Assembly: GCF_001653975.1 (NCBI RefSeq)
Contig: NZ_CP014639.1
Span: 992,001 to 1,056,000, forward strand
Reading direction: 5' to 3'
From: Candidatus Chlamydia sanziniae
GTDB taxonomy: Bacteria > Chlamydiota > Chlamydiia > Chlamydiales > Chlamydiaceae
Length of the DNA: 64,000 bases
The notes beneath the pieces are model-generated. The model saw only the letters and a program-made list of their open reading frames with translations. It was not told where the DNA came from and made no database searches. Position 1 is the first letter of the stretch. Each line of letters begins with the position of its first letter. Below, one piece after another: positions 47,850-56,642 of this stretch. The translations under genes and the position numbers were made by a program.

Positions 47850-48116
47850 ATGGCCTCTTTTATGCCAAAAAGTCAAGTGGGTTCAGTACTTTCCACACCT
47901 ACACTTCCAAATCATCGCAGCTCCCCTATTTTACCTTTACAGATAAAGAAATATGCTGCCTATATCCTTTATGTATTTGCTAGTTTCTGTATTCTTGCAG
48001 GATGCATAGTTATGATGTTAACCAAGGAAATCCTTTTTTGTCTGGCATGTATTTTAGGGGGAATACTATTCGCCGTAGGACTTATCTTGAAACTCCGTAA
48101 TGCAAGTAGCTTATAA
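47850..48116 (+). CDS. small two-lobed membrane protein, inclusion-membrane-like
   Basis: I do not recognise this 88-residue protein. Its N-terminal 40 residues are Ser/Pro-rich and soluble (MASFMPKSQVGSVLSTPTLP). They are followed by two hydrophobic segments (about 37-56 and 61-80) separated by a very short turn containing KE. This is the two-lobed pattern of Inc proteins with almost nothing after it. The frame opens at 47808, but the ATG at 47850 has AGAGGG four bases upstream and is the likely start. It is alone on the plus strand between tyrS and fliA and ends five bases from fliA. Confidence 0.7.
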   Translation: MASFMPKSQVGSVLSTPTLPNHRSSPILPLQIKKYAAYILYVFASFCILAGCIVMMLTKEILFCLACILGGILFAVGLILKLRNASSL

Positions 48117-48121
48117 TAAAG

Positions 48122-48895
48122 TCAGAGAAAAACTGCTAATGCGGATCGCAGTTTAATTAAAGCTTTCGAATGTATTTGCGATACTCGAGACTCACTCACC
48201 CCAAGGACTTTTCCAATTTCTTTTAACATAAGTTCTTCATAATAATACAAAGCCATAACTTGGCGCTCCCTCTCCTCCAGGGCTTGGATGGCACTGGAAA
48301 GAAAAGAAGCAAACTCCTTTTTATTGACAACATCATAACCTGTTTCAGCTCGCATATCCGGGATGCGCTCCTCAAGAGCTATACCGGAACTCTCATCACT
48401 ATGCGAAGGTTTTTCTTCATTTAAAGAAATAATTAAAGCAGGACGAGCTGAGGCAAACCACCCCGCGAGCTCCTGTTGTGAAATATTCAAATATTCAGAA
48501 AGCTCAAGATCTGTGGGCTCTTTTCCTAAAGATTGACGCAATGAATCCATAGCTTGGGCAAGCTTGTTGGCTTTTTGATGTACACTACGAGGAACCCAAT
48601 CTTGTTTACGTAAGTCATCAATAATTGCTGCTTTAATCAAAAAGACTGCATAAGCTTCAAATCGACGGCTTTTTTCAGGATCATAACGCTCAACAGCACG
48701 CACTAATCCCTCTATTCCTGAAGCATAGAGATCCTCAGTCTTCACATGTGCAGGCATTCCTATAATCAAACGATGAACAACACTTTTGACTAAGGGTAAA
48801 TAGGATTCTATTAGGATATCTCGATACTCAATCTCCTGAGTTTCCCAATACAAGTTCCAAATTGCAGAAATGTTCTGTGGTTCTTGTGTTTTCAC
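48122..48895 (-). CDS. fliA: RNA polymerase sigma-28 factor (FliA family)
   Basis: Chlamydial sigma-28 directs a small set of late-cycle genes. The 257-residue product shows region 2 (ENLYASGIEGLVRAVERYDPEKSRRFEAYAVFLIKAAIIDDLR in part), region 3 (VPRSVHQKANKL) and region 4 with the helix-turn-helix LKEIGKVLGVSESRVSQIHSKAL. Its close relatives are FliA/WhiG-type factors. In Chlamydia the gene is called rpsD or fliA and no flagellum exists. It lies downstream of flhA on the same strand, with a 99-base AT-rich gap that contains a small inverted repeat (ATCTTA/TAAGAT). Confidence 0.94.
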   Translation of the reverse strand: MKTQEPQNISAIWNLYWETQEIEYRDILIESYLPLVKSVVHRLIIGMPAHVKTEDLYASGIEGLVRAVERYDPEKSRRFEAYAVFLIKAAIIDDLRKQDWVPRSVHQKANKLAQAMDSLRQSLGKEPTDLELSEYLNISQQELAGWFASARPALIISLNEEKPSHSDESSGIALEERIPDMRAETGYDVVNKKEFASFLSSAIQALEERERQVMALYYYEELMLKEIGKVLGVSESRVSQIHSKALIKLRSALAVFL

Positions 48896-48994
48896 AAATT
48901 TTTTTTTATCTTATTATTTATAAGATTAATTAAAAAATATTTTTTAAACAATATTTAGATAGATAAAATGATAGTTATCAATCTTTTCAACAAA

Positions 48995-50746
48995 TTAGGG
49001 AAGTAAAACCTCGTCTGAAACAACCCCCAAAAGAGCTATAGGCATTTCTTTGGGAAGTTCATTATGAGACAAAATAAGCAAATCAGGAAAGTGTGGTTCA
49101 AGCATTTTTTTCATTTCAATACGAGTTTCGCAACCTGTGACAATCGCACGAAAGTCCCCAGAAACAGACTGTTTGAGTAGGTAGTCCACTTGATCAATAA
49201 CTTTTTCTCGTACCACAGGCTTAGAACTTAAGTATAAATTACTTATCAACTCTTCTACATGAGAGTCTACCGTAATTACTTCTAGAGGTTTTTCTTGAAC
49301 CCATAAACTTCTACCAATGCGTTTTCCAAGATACTTTCTGATCTTCTCTACAAGCAGTTCCAAATTTTCTGTAGGAACATAGTACAGGGCTATTGCCTCT
49401 AAGATCTTTGGAAAAAGTCTTAAAGAAATCCTTTCTTTTACTAATAAGCGCGTCACCACAATGAGAGAACTAAAAGAGATCTTCTTCGGAACAACTTCTT
49501 CAATAGGAATGCCAAAAAATCTCTCAGCATCCTCAAGACACTGTTGAACACACCTTCCATCAAGAGTTTCATACGCTGTATTTCTTAATAGGGGAAGGAA
49601 GACCTCCAAGGTAATTTCTGATAAATTAAATGTTTGATCAAAAATTCTTATAGAAAGATTTTGATCTTCAGAATGTACTTGGGTAAGTTTGGGAAACGTT
49701 ATGCCGAGTTCCTGGAAAATTTGTTTACAAGCGACTACATAAACTTGAGAAAACTCTGTTGCTTGATAGGGAGGGCAGTAACTTTCTACCTGGGAAAGGG
49801 CAGATTCCAAAGGAGAATCAGACAACACAAGCTCTTCTTTTTTATAGGCAATCCATAAAATACTTCCAAGTACGAGAATAGGTAGTTTCGGAGAACCAGG
49901 AATATATACAAGAGAGAAAATCAGTAGTGCAACAAATCGAAAGTACTCCCGGACCTGCATATAATATTCAATCACATGATCTAAAAGAGTCTGCTCCTTA
50001 CCCACCTTACTAATAAGAGTTGCGGCTGCAGAAGCAGTAAAAAGAGCAGGAATTTGACTCACCAAAGCATCCCCCAATACGGTAATCCATAAATCTCGGA
50101 TTACGTAACCTGAAGTATAAGAAAGTAAAGTAGCCGCAACAGCATTCACTGCAAGAAGTATCCAACTTACGATAGTGTCACCTTTAATGAATCGAAAAAC
50201 TCCCTCCATTGCAGAAAAAAAATCACTCTCTTCAATCAACTTACATTTCTTATCCTCAGTTTCTTTATAAGAAGCTCTGCCGGAAGCTAAATCTGTATCT
50301 AAAGCCATTTGTTTCCCTGGAAGAGCTTCTAAAATAAAACGAGAACGCACTTCAGCAATCCTTTCAGCCCCTTTAGAAACAAGAAAAAAATTGATGAGAA
50401 AGAACAAAAGGCAGGCAAGAATGGCAGCGCCTAGATTATCGCAAGAAAAGAAACGACCTAATGCAAAGATCATAGGAGAAGCTGTTCCCGACGCAACAAT
50501 CCATCGTGTCGAGGCAAGATTAAGACCCAAGCGAAACAAACAGAGATATAAAAGAAGTGGGGGAAAAAGCTTTGCAGAGCTACTAGAGTGGCGTGAAAAA
50601 ACCCAACACATTGTCAATAAAGACAAAGCAAAATTGATACACAATCCACAGTCAAGAAAAGACTGGGGTAAAGGTAGAAAAACAGATAAGAGTATGCCTA
50701 AAGGAAGTAGAGTTATACCAAAAGTTTTGTTGCCTTTTTTAGGCAT
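48995..50746 (-). CDS. flhA: flagellar-type export gate protein FlhA
   Basis: FlhA is the flagellar version of the SctV export gate. The 583-residue protein has the N-terminal membrane part with the FHIPEP-family region (AERIAEVRSRFILEALPGKQM; SAMEGVFRFIKGD) and then the cytoplasmic domain. It is about 100 residues shorter than typical FlhA and than SctV at 9506. AGGAGGG precedes the ATG. Chlamydia has no flagellum but keeps a few flagellar export homologs, so this may work with or beside the virulence secretion system. The pairing with fliA on the same strand is the classical flagellar association. Confidence 0.93.
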   Translation of the reverse strand: MPKKGNKTFGITLLPLGILLSVFLPLPQSFLDCGLCINFALSLLTMCWVFSRHSSSSAKLFPPLLLYLCLFRLGLNLASTRWIVASGTASPMIFALGRFFSCDNLGAAILACLLFFLINFFLVSKGAERIAEVRSRFILEALPGKQMALDTDLASGRASYKETEDKKCKLIEESDFFSAMEGVFRFIKGDTIVSWILLAVNAVAATLLSYTSGYVIRDLWITVLGDALVSQIPALFTASAAATLISKVGKEQTLLDHVIEYYMQVREYFRFVALLIFSLVYIPGSPKLPILVLGSILWIAYKKEELVLSDSPLESALSQVESYCPPYQATEFSQVYVVACKQIFQELGITFPKLTQVHSEDQNLSIRIFDQTFNLSEITLEVFLPLLRNTAYETLDGRCVQQCLEDAERFFGIPIEEVVPKKISFSSLIVVTRLLVKERISLRLFPKILEAIALYYVPTENLELLVEKIRKYLGKRIGRSLWVQEKPLEVITVDSHVEELISNLYLSSKPVVREKVIDQVDYLLKQSVSGDFRAIVTGCETRIEMKKMLEPHFPDLLILSHNELPKEMPIALLGVVSDEVLLP

Positions 50747-50901
50747 ACAGACACCCTCCTAGAGAATCTCATTTCTTCCCCATACTGTTCATATCATATA
50801 TCTGCAAGTAAAACCCCGGAAGTGAAAAAGTGTGCCCTATCTTTGATCTTGTCGACTATTTTCTCCTATGGTAACGTTATTGCGCTTTATAGAAATTTCT
50901 A

Positions 50902-50976
50902 CGGAGTATAGCGCAGCCTGGTTAGCGCGGTTGCTTTGGGAGCAATAGGTCGGGGGTTCGAATCCCTCTACTCCGA
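50902..50976 (+). tRNA. tRNA-Pro (anticodon UGG)
   Basis: The 75-base sequence folds as a cloverleaf. The acceptor stem is CGGAGTA/TACTCCG, with A as discriminator base. The D arm is GCGC/GCGC, and the anticodon stem is GTTGC/GCAAT around loop TTTGGGA, which gives anticodon TGG. The T arm is GGGGG/CCCTC with loop TTCGAAT. The 3' CCA is not encoded. UGG reads proline CCA and, by wobble, other CCN codons. Confidence 0.97.
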
Positions 50977-51019
50977 ATTTTATTTCTCAACAACTTGCCT
51001 ACTTGGCGGAGGAATTGTC

Positions 51020-51295
51020 ATGGCTAAACTTGTTATCACTTATGAAGATGAGCAACAAGAATTCGACATAGAAGAAGGTAGTGATATTATAGCGCCATGT
51101 GAGGCTGCTGGCATTCCTTTTGCTTGTACAGAAGGAGTCTGTGGCACCTGCGTAGTCGAAATACTCGAAGGAGATAAAAATCTTTCCGAATTTACAGAAG
51201 CAGAAAAAGATTTCTTAGGAGATGCTGAAATATCTAAAGAACGTTTAGCTTGCCAATGTTGTATCCAAGGAGGGTGCGTAAAGCTTACTTTCTAA
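51020..51295 (+). CDS. 2Fe-2S ferredoxin
   Basis: This is a small plant/adrenodoxin-type ferredoxin that carries electrons. The 91 residues hold the cluster ligands in FACTEGVCGTC (C36, C41 and C44) and a further Cys in LACQC (C78 or C80). The protein is acidic, as expected. The frame is open upstream through the tRNA, but the ATG at 51020 with GGAGGA before it is the true start. It corresponds to CT059. The redox partner is unknown. Confidence 0.94.
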   Translation: MAKLVITYEDEQQEFDIEEGSDIIAPCEAAGIPFACTEGVCGTCVVEILEGDKNLSEFTEAEKDFLGDAEISKERLACQCCIQGGCVKLTF

Positions 51296-51779
51296 GTGAA
51301 AAACAATTAAAAAATTTTTTTCAATGTTGTATTATAAAAAATAAAATAATTCCATTTCTATTTAATAGTGTTGAGACCATAATAAGCACAGCATCTGTCT
51401 CTGACAATAATGTTTTACTTAGCCATATTCTTTTGTGAATATTTAAATATTTGTAATTTTCTCTCCAACAACTGAGAATTCAACAAATCTCCTTAGCTTT
51501 CGAACCTAAATTTCCTGATGAGGTAGTAACTAAATCTTTCGCAGGAAGTGTGTAAAGACGTACATCCAGTCGTCCTCGTGCCTTAATCAGATGTTTCAAA
51601 CAAATTTATTCTGAGTTTTCCAGATTGAGAAAATCTTACTCTTTAGTTTTTTCTAAAAAATTTGAGTACTTTAAAAACTCGTCTTGTTTGAAACATTAGA
51701 ATAAAAAATATTCACTTTGCATGATAAGTTATCTCTATAGTAAGCTGACCGTTCTTTTTATTTAATAGTTCAGGTTCTC
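51296..51779. other. intergenic region with long-range inverted repeat upstream of ispG
   Basis: This AT-rich gap of 484 bases has no coding frame that I can support. It contains a perfect 13-base inverted repeat: ATGTTTCAAACAA (51591-51603) and TTGTTTGAAACAT (51684-51696), spaced 80 bases apart. The repeat ends 83 bases before the ispG start, so it could lie in or before the ispG leader, or be part of a separate small RNA. No terminator T-run directly follows it. Confidence 0.6.
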
Positions 51780-53603
51780 ATGACAATCGTTTGTAATCGA
51801 ACTAAGTCTTCACGACGTTTAACACATTCAGTAAGAATAGGTCACCTCTATATCGGCAGTGAACATTCAATAAAAATGCAATCTATGACAACAACATCCA
51901 CAACTAATGTCGACGCTACTGTAGAGCAAATCTACAGGTTAGCAGAACATAACTGTGAGATTGTGCGAGTCACGGTGCAAGGATTAGCAGAAGCTCAAGC
52001 TTGTGAAAAGATTAAAGACCGTCTTCTTACTCTAGGACTACAAATCCCTTTAGTTGCTGATATTCACTTCTTTCCCCAAGCTGCAATGTATGTCGCTGAT
52101 TTTGTTGACAAGGTTCGGATTAATCCTGGGAACTATGTAGATAAACGTAACATGTTTTCAGGGACAAAAATCTACACAGATGTAAGTTATGCTCAAAGTT
52201 TATCGCGTCTTGAAGAGAAGTTCTCCCCTCTTGTAGAAAAATGCAAGCGACTAGGAAAAGCAATGAGAATCGGTGTCAACCATGGGTCTCTTTCAGAAAG
52301 AGTTATGCAGAAGTACGGCGACACTATTGAAGGTATGGTTGCCTCTGCCATAGAATACATCAACATTTGTGAACACATGGGCTATCGCAATGTTGTCTTC
52401 TCTATGAAGTCTAGCAATCCTAAAGTGATGGTAGCTGCTTACCGGCAACTTGCTAAAGATCTCGATGCCCGAGGTTGGCGGTATCCACTGCACCTCGGTG
52501 TTACGGAAGCAGGCATGGGTATAGACGGCATTATCAAATCTGCTGTAGGCATTGGCACCCTCCTTACTGAAGGCCTAGGAGATACCATACGCTGCTCCTT
52601 AACTGGATGTCCCACCACAGAAATCCCTGTATGTACAAGCCTCTTACACCATACAAAAATATACCTAGATCTTCCGTCAAAACCCAATCCCTTTGCTCTA
52701 GAAAACTCCAAAAGCTTGGTTGCTGCATCAAAAAAAATCACCAAAGACACTCCATGGGGGAAGATCTACGGAGTCTTTATTAAGCTCTACACAAAACACT
52801 TGACGGACTTGACTTCTGATGAACTCCTACAAGCTCTTGGGATAAACCCTAAAACAAAAAGTAAAGAGTTTACAACTCCCGAAGGTGTTATTGTCCCAGA
52901 AGATATGTTCACAGCCCCTATCATAGAAATCCTACAACAACATTTCTTGGTTTTTCACCATCACCAAGTCCCTTGTCTTTATGAACATAATGAAGAAATT
53001 TGGGATAGCTCACAAGTCCATGATGCTCCCTTTATTCACTTCCATGCTTCAGATCCTTTTCTTCATACTAGCCGAAATTTCTTTGAAAAAGAGAGGCACC
53101 AAGGAAAACCTACGAAACTTGTATTTTCTCGTAATTTTGATAACGAAGAAGAAGCCGCGATTTCCATAGCTACAGAATTCGGAGCTCTTCTTCTTGACGG
53201 CTTAGGAGAAGCCGTCATTCTCGATCTTCCTAATATCCCTCTTCCTAAAATTCGCGAAATTGCTTTTGGGACCTTGCAAAGTGCGGGTATGCGTTCGGTA
53301 AAGACGGAATATATTTCCTGTCCTATGTGTGGACGTACTCTCTTTGATCTCCCTGAGGTAACAACACGCATTCGCAAAAAAACAAAACATTTGCCAGGCC
53401 TTAAGATTGCCATTATGGGATGTATCGTCAATGGCCCAGGAGAAATGGCTGATGCTGATTTTGGCTTCGTAGGATCCAAACCAGGAATGATAGATCTCTA
53501 TGTCAAGCATAAGCGTGTGAAAACACATATTCCTATGAAAGATGCTGACGAAGAATTAATTCGACTTTTACAAAAACACGGGGTATGGAAAGATCCAGAG
53601 TAA
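51780..53603 (+). CDS. ispG: 4-hydroxy-3-methylbut-2-enyl-diphosphate synthase IspG (GcpE)
   Basis: IspG is the 4Fe-4S enzyme that makes HMBPP late in the MEP isoprenoid pathway. The 607 residues begin with the TIM-barrel part ([33 protein letters not shown]). The cluster-binding part at the C-terminus has Cys ligands in SCPMCGRT (about 514 and 517) and [10 protein letters not shown] (about 548). The protein is far longer than E. coli IspG (372) because of an inserted domain at about 300-490, the arrangement also found in plants and other Chlamydia. dxr of the same pathway is at 31095. pgeF follows after 20 bases. Confidence 0.96.
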   Translation: MTIVCNRTKSSRRLTHSVRIGHLYIGSEHSIKMQSMTTTSTTNVDATVEQIYRLAEHNCEIVRVTVQGLAEAQACEKIKDRLLTLGLQIPLVADIHFFPQAAMYVADFVDKVRINPGNYVDKRNMFSGTKIYTDVSYAQSLSRLEEKFSPLVEKCKRLGKAMRIGVNHGSLSERVMQKYGDTIEGMVASAIEYINICEHMGYRNVVFSMKSSNPKVMVAAYRQLAKDLDARGWRYPLHLGVTEAGMGIDGIIKSAVGIGTLLTEGLGDTIRCSLTGCPTTEIPVCTSLLHHTKIYLDLPSKPNPFALENSKSLVAASKKITKDTPWGKIYGVFIKLYTKHLTDLTSDELLQALGINPKTKSKEFTTPEGVIVPEDMFTAPIIEILQQHFLVFHHHQVPCLYEHNEEIWDSSQVHDAPFIHFHASDPFLHTSRNFFEKERHQGKPTKLVFSRNFDNEEEAAISIATEFGALLLDGLGEAVILDLPNIPLPKIREIAFGTLQSAGMRSVKTEYISCPMCGRTLFDLPEVTTRIRKKTKHLPGLKIAIMGCIVNGPGEMADADFGFVGSKPGMIDLYVKHKRVKTHIPMKDADEELIRLLQKHGVWKDPE

Positions 53604-53623
53604 CATTAAAGTCCTAATTCTAT

Positions 53624-54367
53624 ATGCTTTCTTTTCACACACACCCTCTTAACTATGCAACGTTTGACGAACTTACAAGTCTTGCAATACGCCATGGTAT
53701 TTTCTCAAAACAACAGGATAACGAGGGCTTTGTTTATGCTGCTAGTAATGAAGAAATTTTTCCTATTTTAGAAGCCAAAAACTACTGTGACCTACACCAG
53801 CTCCATAGTACAACAGTGCGCTATGTTACTCAAAAAACTCCCGTGTATCAACCCGGAGATGGCCTCCATACCCAACAACCTCGACTTGCTCTCCATATTC
53901 GGCATTCAGATTGTCAAGCAGCCATCTTTTATGATAAAGAACACCATGCTATTGCGAATGTTCACAGCGGTTGGCGCGGGCTTCTTGGCAATATCTATGC
54001 TGTTACTGTCGCTGCTATGAAAAAAACTTACAATACACATTCTCAAGATCTCCTTGTCTTTATTGGCCCTTCCCTAGGTCCTGATCATGCGATTTACTCT
54101 GACTACCTCACACTATTTCCTACTACTTTCTATCCTTTCATGTATCCTAAAAACCATTTTGATTTTCGCGCTGTTGCAAGAAAGCAACTCCGAGATTTGG
54201 GTATCTCGAATACAAACATTGTAATTTCTGACTACTGCACATACACGGAACACGATCGTTTCTTTTCCTCACGCTATCAAATGAGCCATCCTAACCTCAA
54301 GCCAATCCACCCTGTTCAAAAAAAGAAAAATAATGTTACTGCTGTTGCCTTATTGCCGAGAGATTAG
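53624..54367 (+). CDS. pgeF: PgeF/YfiH-family multicopper-oxidoreductase-like protein (purine nucleoside phosphorylase/laccase-domain)
   Basis: Proteins of the YfiH/YlmD family remove or process mis-incorporated L-Ser in peptidoglycan in E. coli (PgeF), and others act as purine nucleoside phosphorylases/deaminases. The 247 residues show the zinc/catalytic motifs: HSDCQAAIFYD, the ANVHSGWRGL stretch and IGPSLG. The C-terminal segment SDYCTYTEHDRFFSSR is also typical. It follows ispG closely and is probably in the same transcript. Which activity it has in Chlamydia is not known. It corresponds to CT056. Confidence 0.9.
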   Translation: MLSFHTHPLNYATFDELTSLAIRHGIFSKQQDNEGFVYAASNEEIFPILEAKNYCDLHQLHSTTVRYVTQKTPVYQPGDGLHTQQPRLALHIRHSDCQAAIFYDKEHHAIANVHSGWRGLLGNIYAVTVAAMKKTYNTHSQDLLVFIGPSLGPDHAIYSDYLTLFPTTFYPFMYPKNHFDFRAVARKQLRDLGISNTNIVISDYCTYTEHDRFFSSRYQMSHPNLKPIHPVQKKKNNVTAVALLPRD

Positions 54368-54563
54368 TAATTGAAAATACTTCTATATAAAACATCGATC
54401 CACTGTCGGTATTTATTTTTCGACTCCAAGATATAAGTGTTTAGAAGTTAAAGTATCACAAACTTTTATCTTTGTATTCCTACCACAACCTAATGAAAAC
54501 ATGTTTCAAAAATGTGCAATAATCGCCTAGCTCTTCAGCATTTTTTAAACACAGAGTTAGATA

Positions 54564-55093
54564 TGATTAGCGTATTGACTAAAGAAAATTCACAACAAAC
54601 CATGGCCTCTCCCAACACATGGTAAAACGCAAACTTCTAAAGCAATCCACTTAAAGAGCACTTCGGAGATTCCTTCTCGTGTTCTTCAAATAGCCTCTAT
54701 CCTATTGTCTATTGAATATTCGTTGTAGTTATCGTTTTATCATGTCTCACTGTTTTACTAACTACAATGTCTACTGTTCTACTCCCTATAATTATAGTCT
54801 CTATTTTGCTGAGGGTTGCTTTACTAATAATAGGAGCAGGTAGAAGTCAAAAGCCTGATCTTTCTAAAATCAACCAGATAACCCTACTTACCCCGGGAAC
54901 ACAAGGCATATCTTATAAAATTGCCTTAGAGCCATTGGGAATGCCAATTACGACTTTGTTAGGATCTAAATCAGGAATGTCGAATCTTTGTATTAAACAT
55001 AAGTATGTGAAAATATTTCAATGTAAAATATCGATGTTTGTCTCTCAACACTATGGTATAAATTCTTATTTCCATATTCTCATTGCAACCTGA
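54564..55093 (+). pseudogene. decayed tandem copy of the adjacent CT058-like gene
   Basis: The sequence aligns with the start of the gene at 55202 but is broken. From the ATG at 54564 it reads MISVLTKENSQQTMASPNTW and then stops. A shift to another frame gives QTSKAIHLKSTSEIPSRV and IASILLSIEYSL before a new stop. A later ATG at 54767 opens MSTVLLPIIIVSILLR, matching the second hydrophobic lobe and the KPDL segment of the intact copy. Homology then fades into unrelated sequence. The leader also matches: TTTTTAAACACAGAGTT(A/G)GATATGA occurs before both genes, so the duplication included the upstream region. Confidence 0.85.
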
Positions 55094-55201
55094 TGAAAAT
55101 ATTTTTTAATACAAAAAAGCGCTTTGTTTATACAAAAAATCAGAAAATGTGCGAAAATTGCCTAACTATTAAGTATTAAGTTTTTAAACACAGAGTTGGA
55201 T

Positions 55202-56368
55202 ATGACTAAAATATTAGCTAATCAAAATGCAAAACAATTTACACAGACCTCCCCAACTTTACCTATTGAAGGGCAAACTTCTAAAGCAACTCGTTTAAAG
55301 AAAATTCAAGAGATTCTTCTCAGGATTTTTCAAGTAGCTTCTATCCTATTATCTATTGGAATATTCGTTGCAGTTGCTGTTTTATCTTATGTTAGTGTTT
55401 CACTAACTACAATGTATGCTGTTCTACTCCCTATGATGATTACCTCTATTTTACTGATGCTTATTTTACTAATAATAGGAGTAATTAAAAAACCTGATCT
55501 TCCTAGGATCAAGATGCCGACAACTACTCTAGAAACAAAACCCAAACCTTATAATAATTTCTTCACATCATCAGCATTAGAACAATCATATATCCTACAC
55601 ACTGAACCTTCAGAGAAAAATTTACCAATACTAAATGCAAAAAATATTCTACAGTATAAGCTAAAAGCTTCCCCAAAGATAAAACTCATTACTGCACAAG
55701 CTCCGAATCTGCCAACAATCTATCCTCAAGAAAAGAATTGCTTACACAGACTTTTCCTCCTCCCTCCAGAAAACAGTGTGAGAAGTCCATTGAATTTACC
55801 TTCTTCTAGTCCTCTGACTGATCTGCAAGCCGATTTAGGGGACGAATCTTGGAATAAAATGAAAGGAGAAATGAACATTTGTCCACGTCAAGGATATTGG
55901 CAATGTTTTCCTTATAAGGATATAAATCAACAAAGCTGCAATGAAGAATTGATACTGGCTTGGAGTCCTTGGGGATATTACAATGCCGACCTTGAGAAAA
56001 TGCTAGATAGCACAAAAAATACTTCCTATATTCCCCCATACATCGCAAATCCCCAAAAATGCGCAACATACTATTTTACATACTTATTCTACGAACTCAT
56101 GACTCAAGGAAAGGCGGAGGTGCATCTCCATGCTGAAGACGCTTTTAACCCAATAAACCATACAGGGAATTCTACTTATGATAATAAGTTTGTTAAGCTC
56201 CTTCCAGCATATTTATTAAACGGACTTTGTAAAGCAGTCCAGCAAGCTAGTAGCGCCCTAAAGGATGACATGCTTTCCGAAATTGCGAAGAAAAATTTAC
56301 AAAAAATCCTAAATAAAGGATTTGTTTTGTATCTTACTAAGGCGAGTGGCAATCCTCTAAAAGAGTGA
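55202..56368 (+). CDS. CT058-like two-lobed membrane protein, family B member 1
   Basis: The 388-residue protein starts MTKILANQNAKQFTQTSP. It has two hydrophobic lobes (about 38-64 and 68-90) and a soluble C-terminal domain. It shares blocks with the gene at 56643: KIKLITAQAPNLPTI matches QIKLITAQISNFPTI, the segment before SPWGYYNADL matches TPWDYYPEDL, and both end in a KGFVLYLT/EGFYLYIT segment followed by NP(L/M)K. In-frame codons before the ATG at 55202 (TTG GAT) are not needed. A decayed tandem copy lies just upstream. It resembles the CT058 family of C. pneumoniae by position. Function is unknown; the topology suggests an inclusion-membrane protein. Confidence 0.82.
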   Translation: MTKILANQNAKQFTQTSPTLPIEGQTSKATRLKKIQEILLRIFQVASILLSIGIFVAVAVLSYVSVSLTTMYAVLLPMMITSILLMLILLIIGVIKKPDLPRIKMPTTTLETKPKPYNNFFTSSALEQSYILHTEPSEKNLPILNAKNILQYKLKASPKIKLITAQAPNLPTIYPQEKNCLHRLFLLPPENSVRSPLNLPSSSPLTDLQADLGDESWNKMKGEMNICPRQGYWQCFPYKDINQQSCNEELILAWSPWGYYNADLEKMLDSTKNTSYIPPYIANPQKCATYYFTYLFYELMTQGKAEVHLHAEDAFNPINHTGNSTYDNKFVKLLPAYLLNGLCKAVQQASSALKDDMLSEIAKKNLQKILNKGFVLYLTKASGNPLKE

Positions 56369-56642
56369 TTCCCTTTCTTGAATTTCTAATAAGATTAAAT
56401 AGATTGAGAAAAAATTCGTTTTTCCAGCTGTTTAATTAATAAAGAGTTATTGATTCTTTACAATTTATTTGTCACTGTAATAACTACTCTAATATATCAA
56501 TCAGTTTTTTTGTCTTTTTTAAAAGTCGAAGTATTTTGTTTATTTGAAAAAATAAATTAAAAAATTTTCTTTATAAAAAGAATAATTCCTATTAAAATAG
56601 AAATTTTTATTTTTTAATTAAAACTATTCAAAAAGGTAATTC

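Noticed and set aside
48905-48930. A small inverted repeat (ATCTTA/TAAGAT) between flhA and fliA as a terminator
   Set aside because: The stem is only six to seven A/T-rich pairs, and no T-run follows on the minus strand where both genes lie.
50936-51019. An N-terminal extension of ferredoxin reading through the tRNA-Pro gene
   Set aside because: The frame is open by chance. The ATG at 51020 has GGAGGA before it and gives the normal ferredoxin length.
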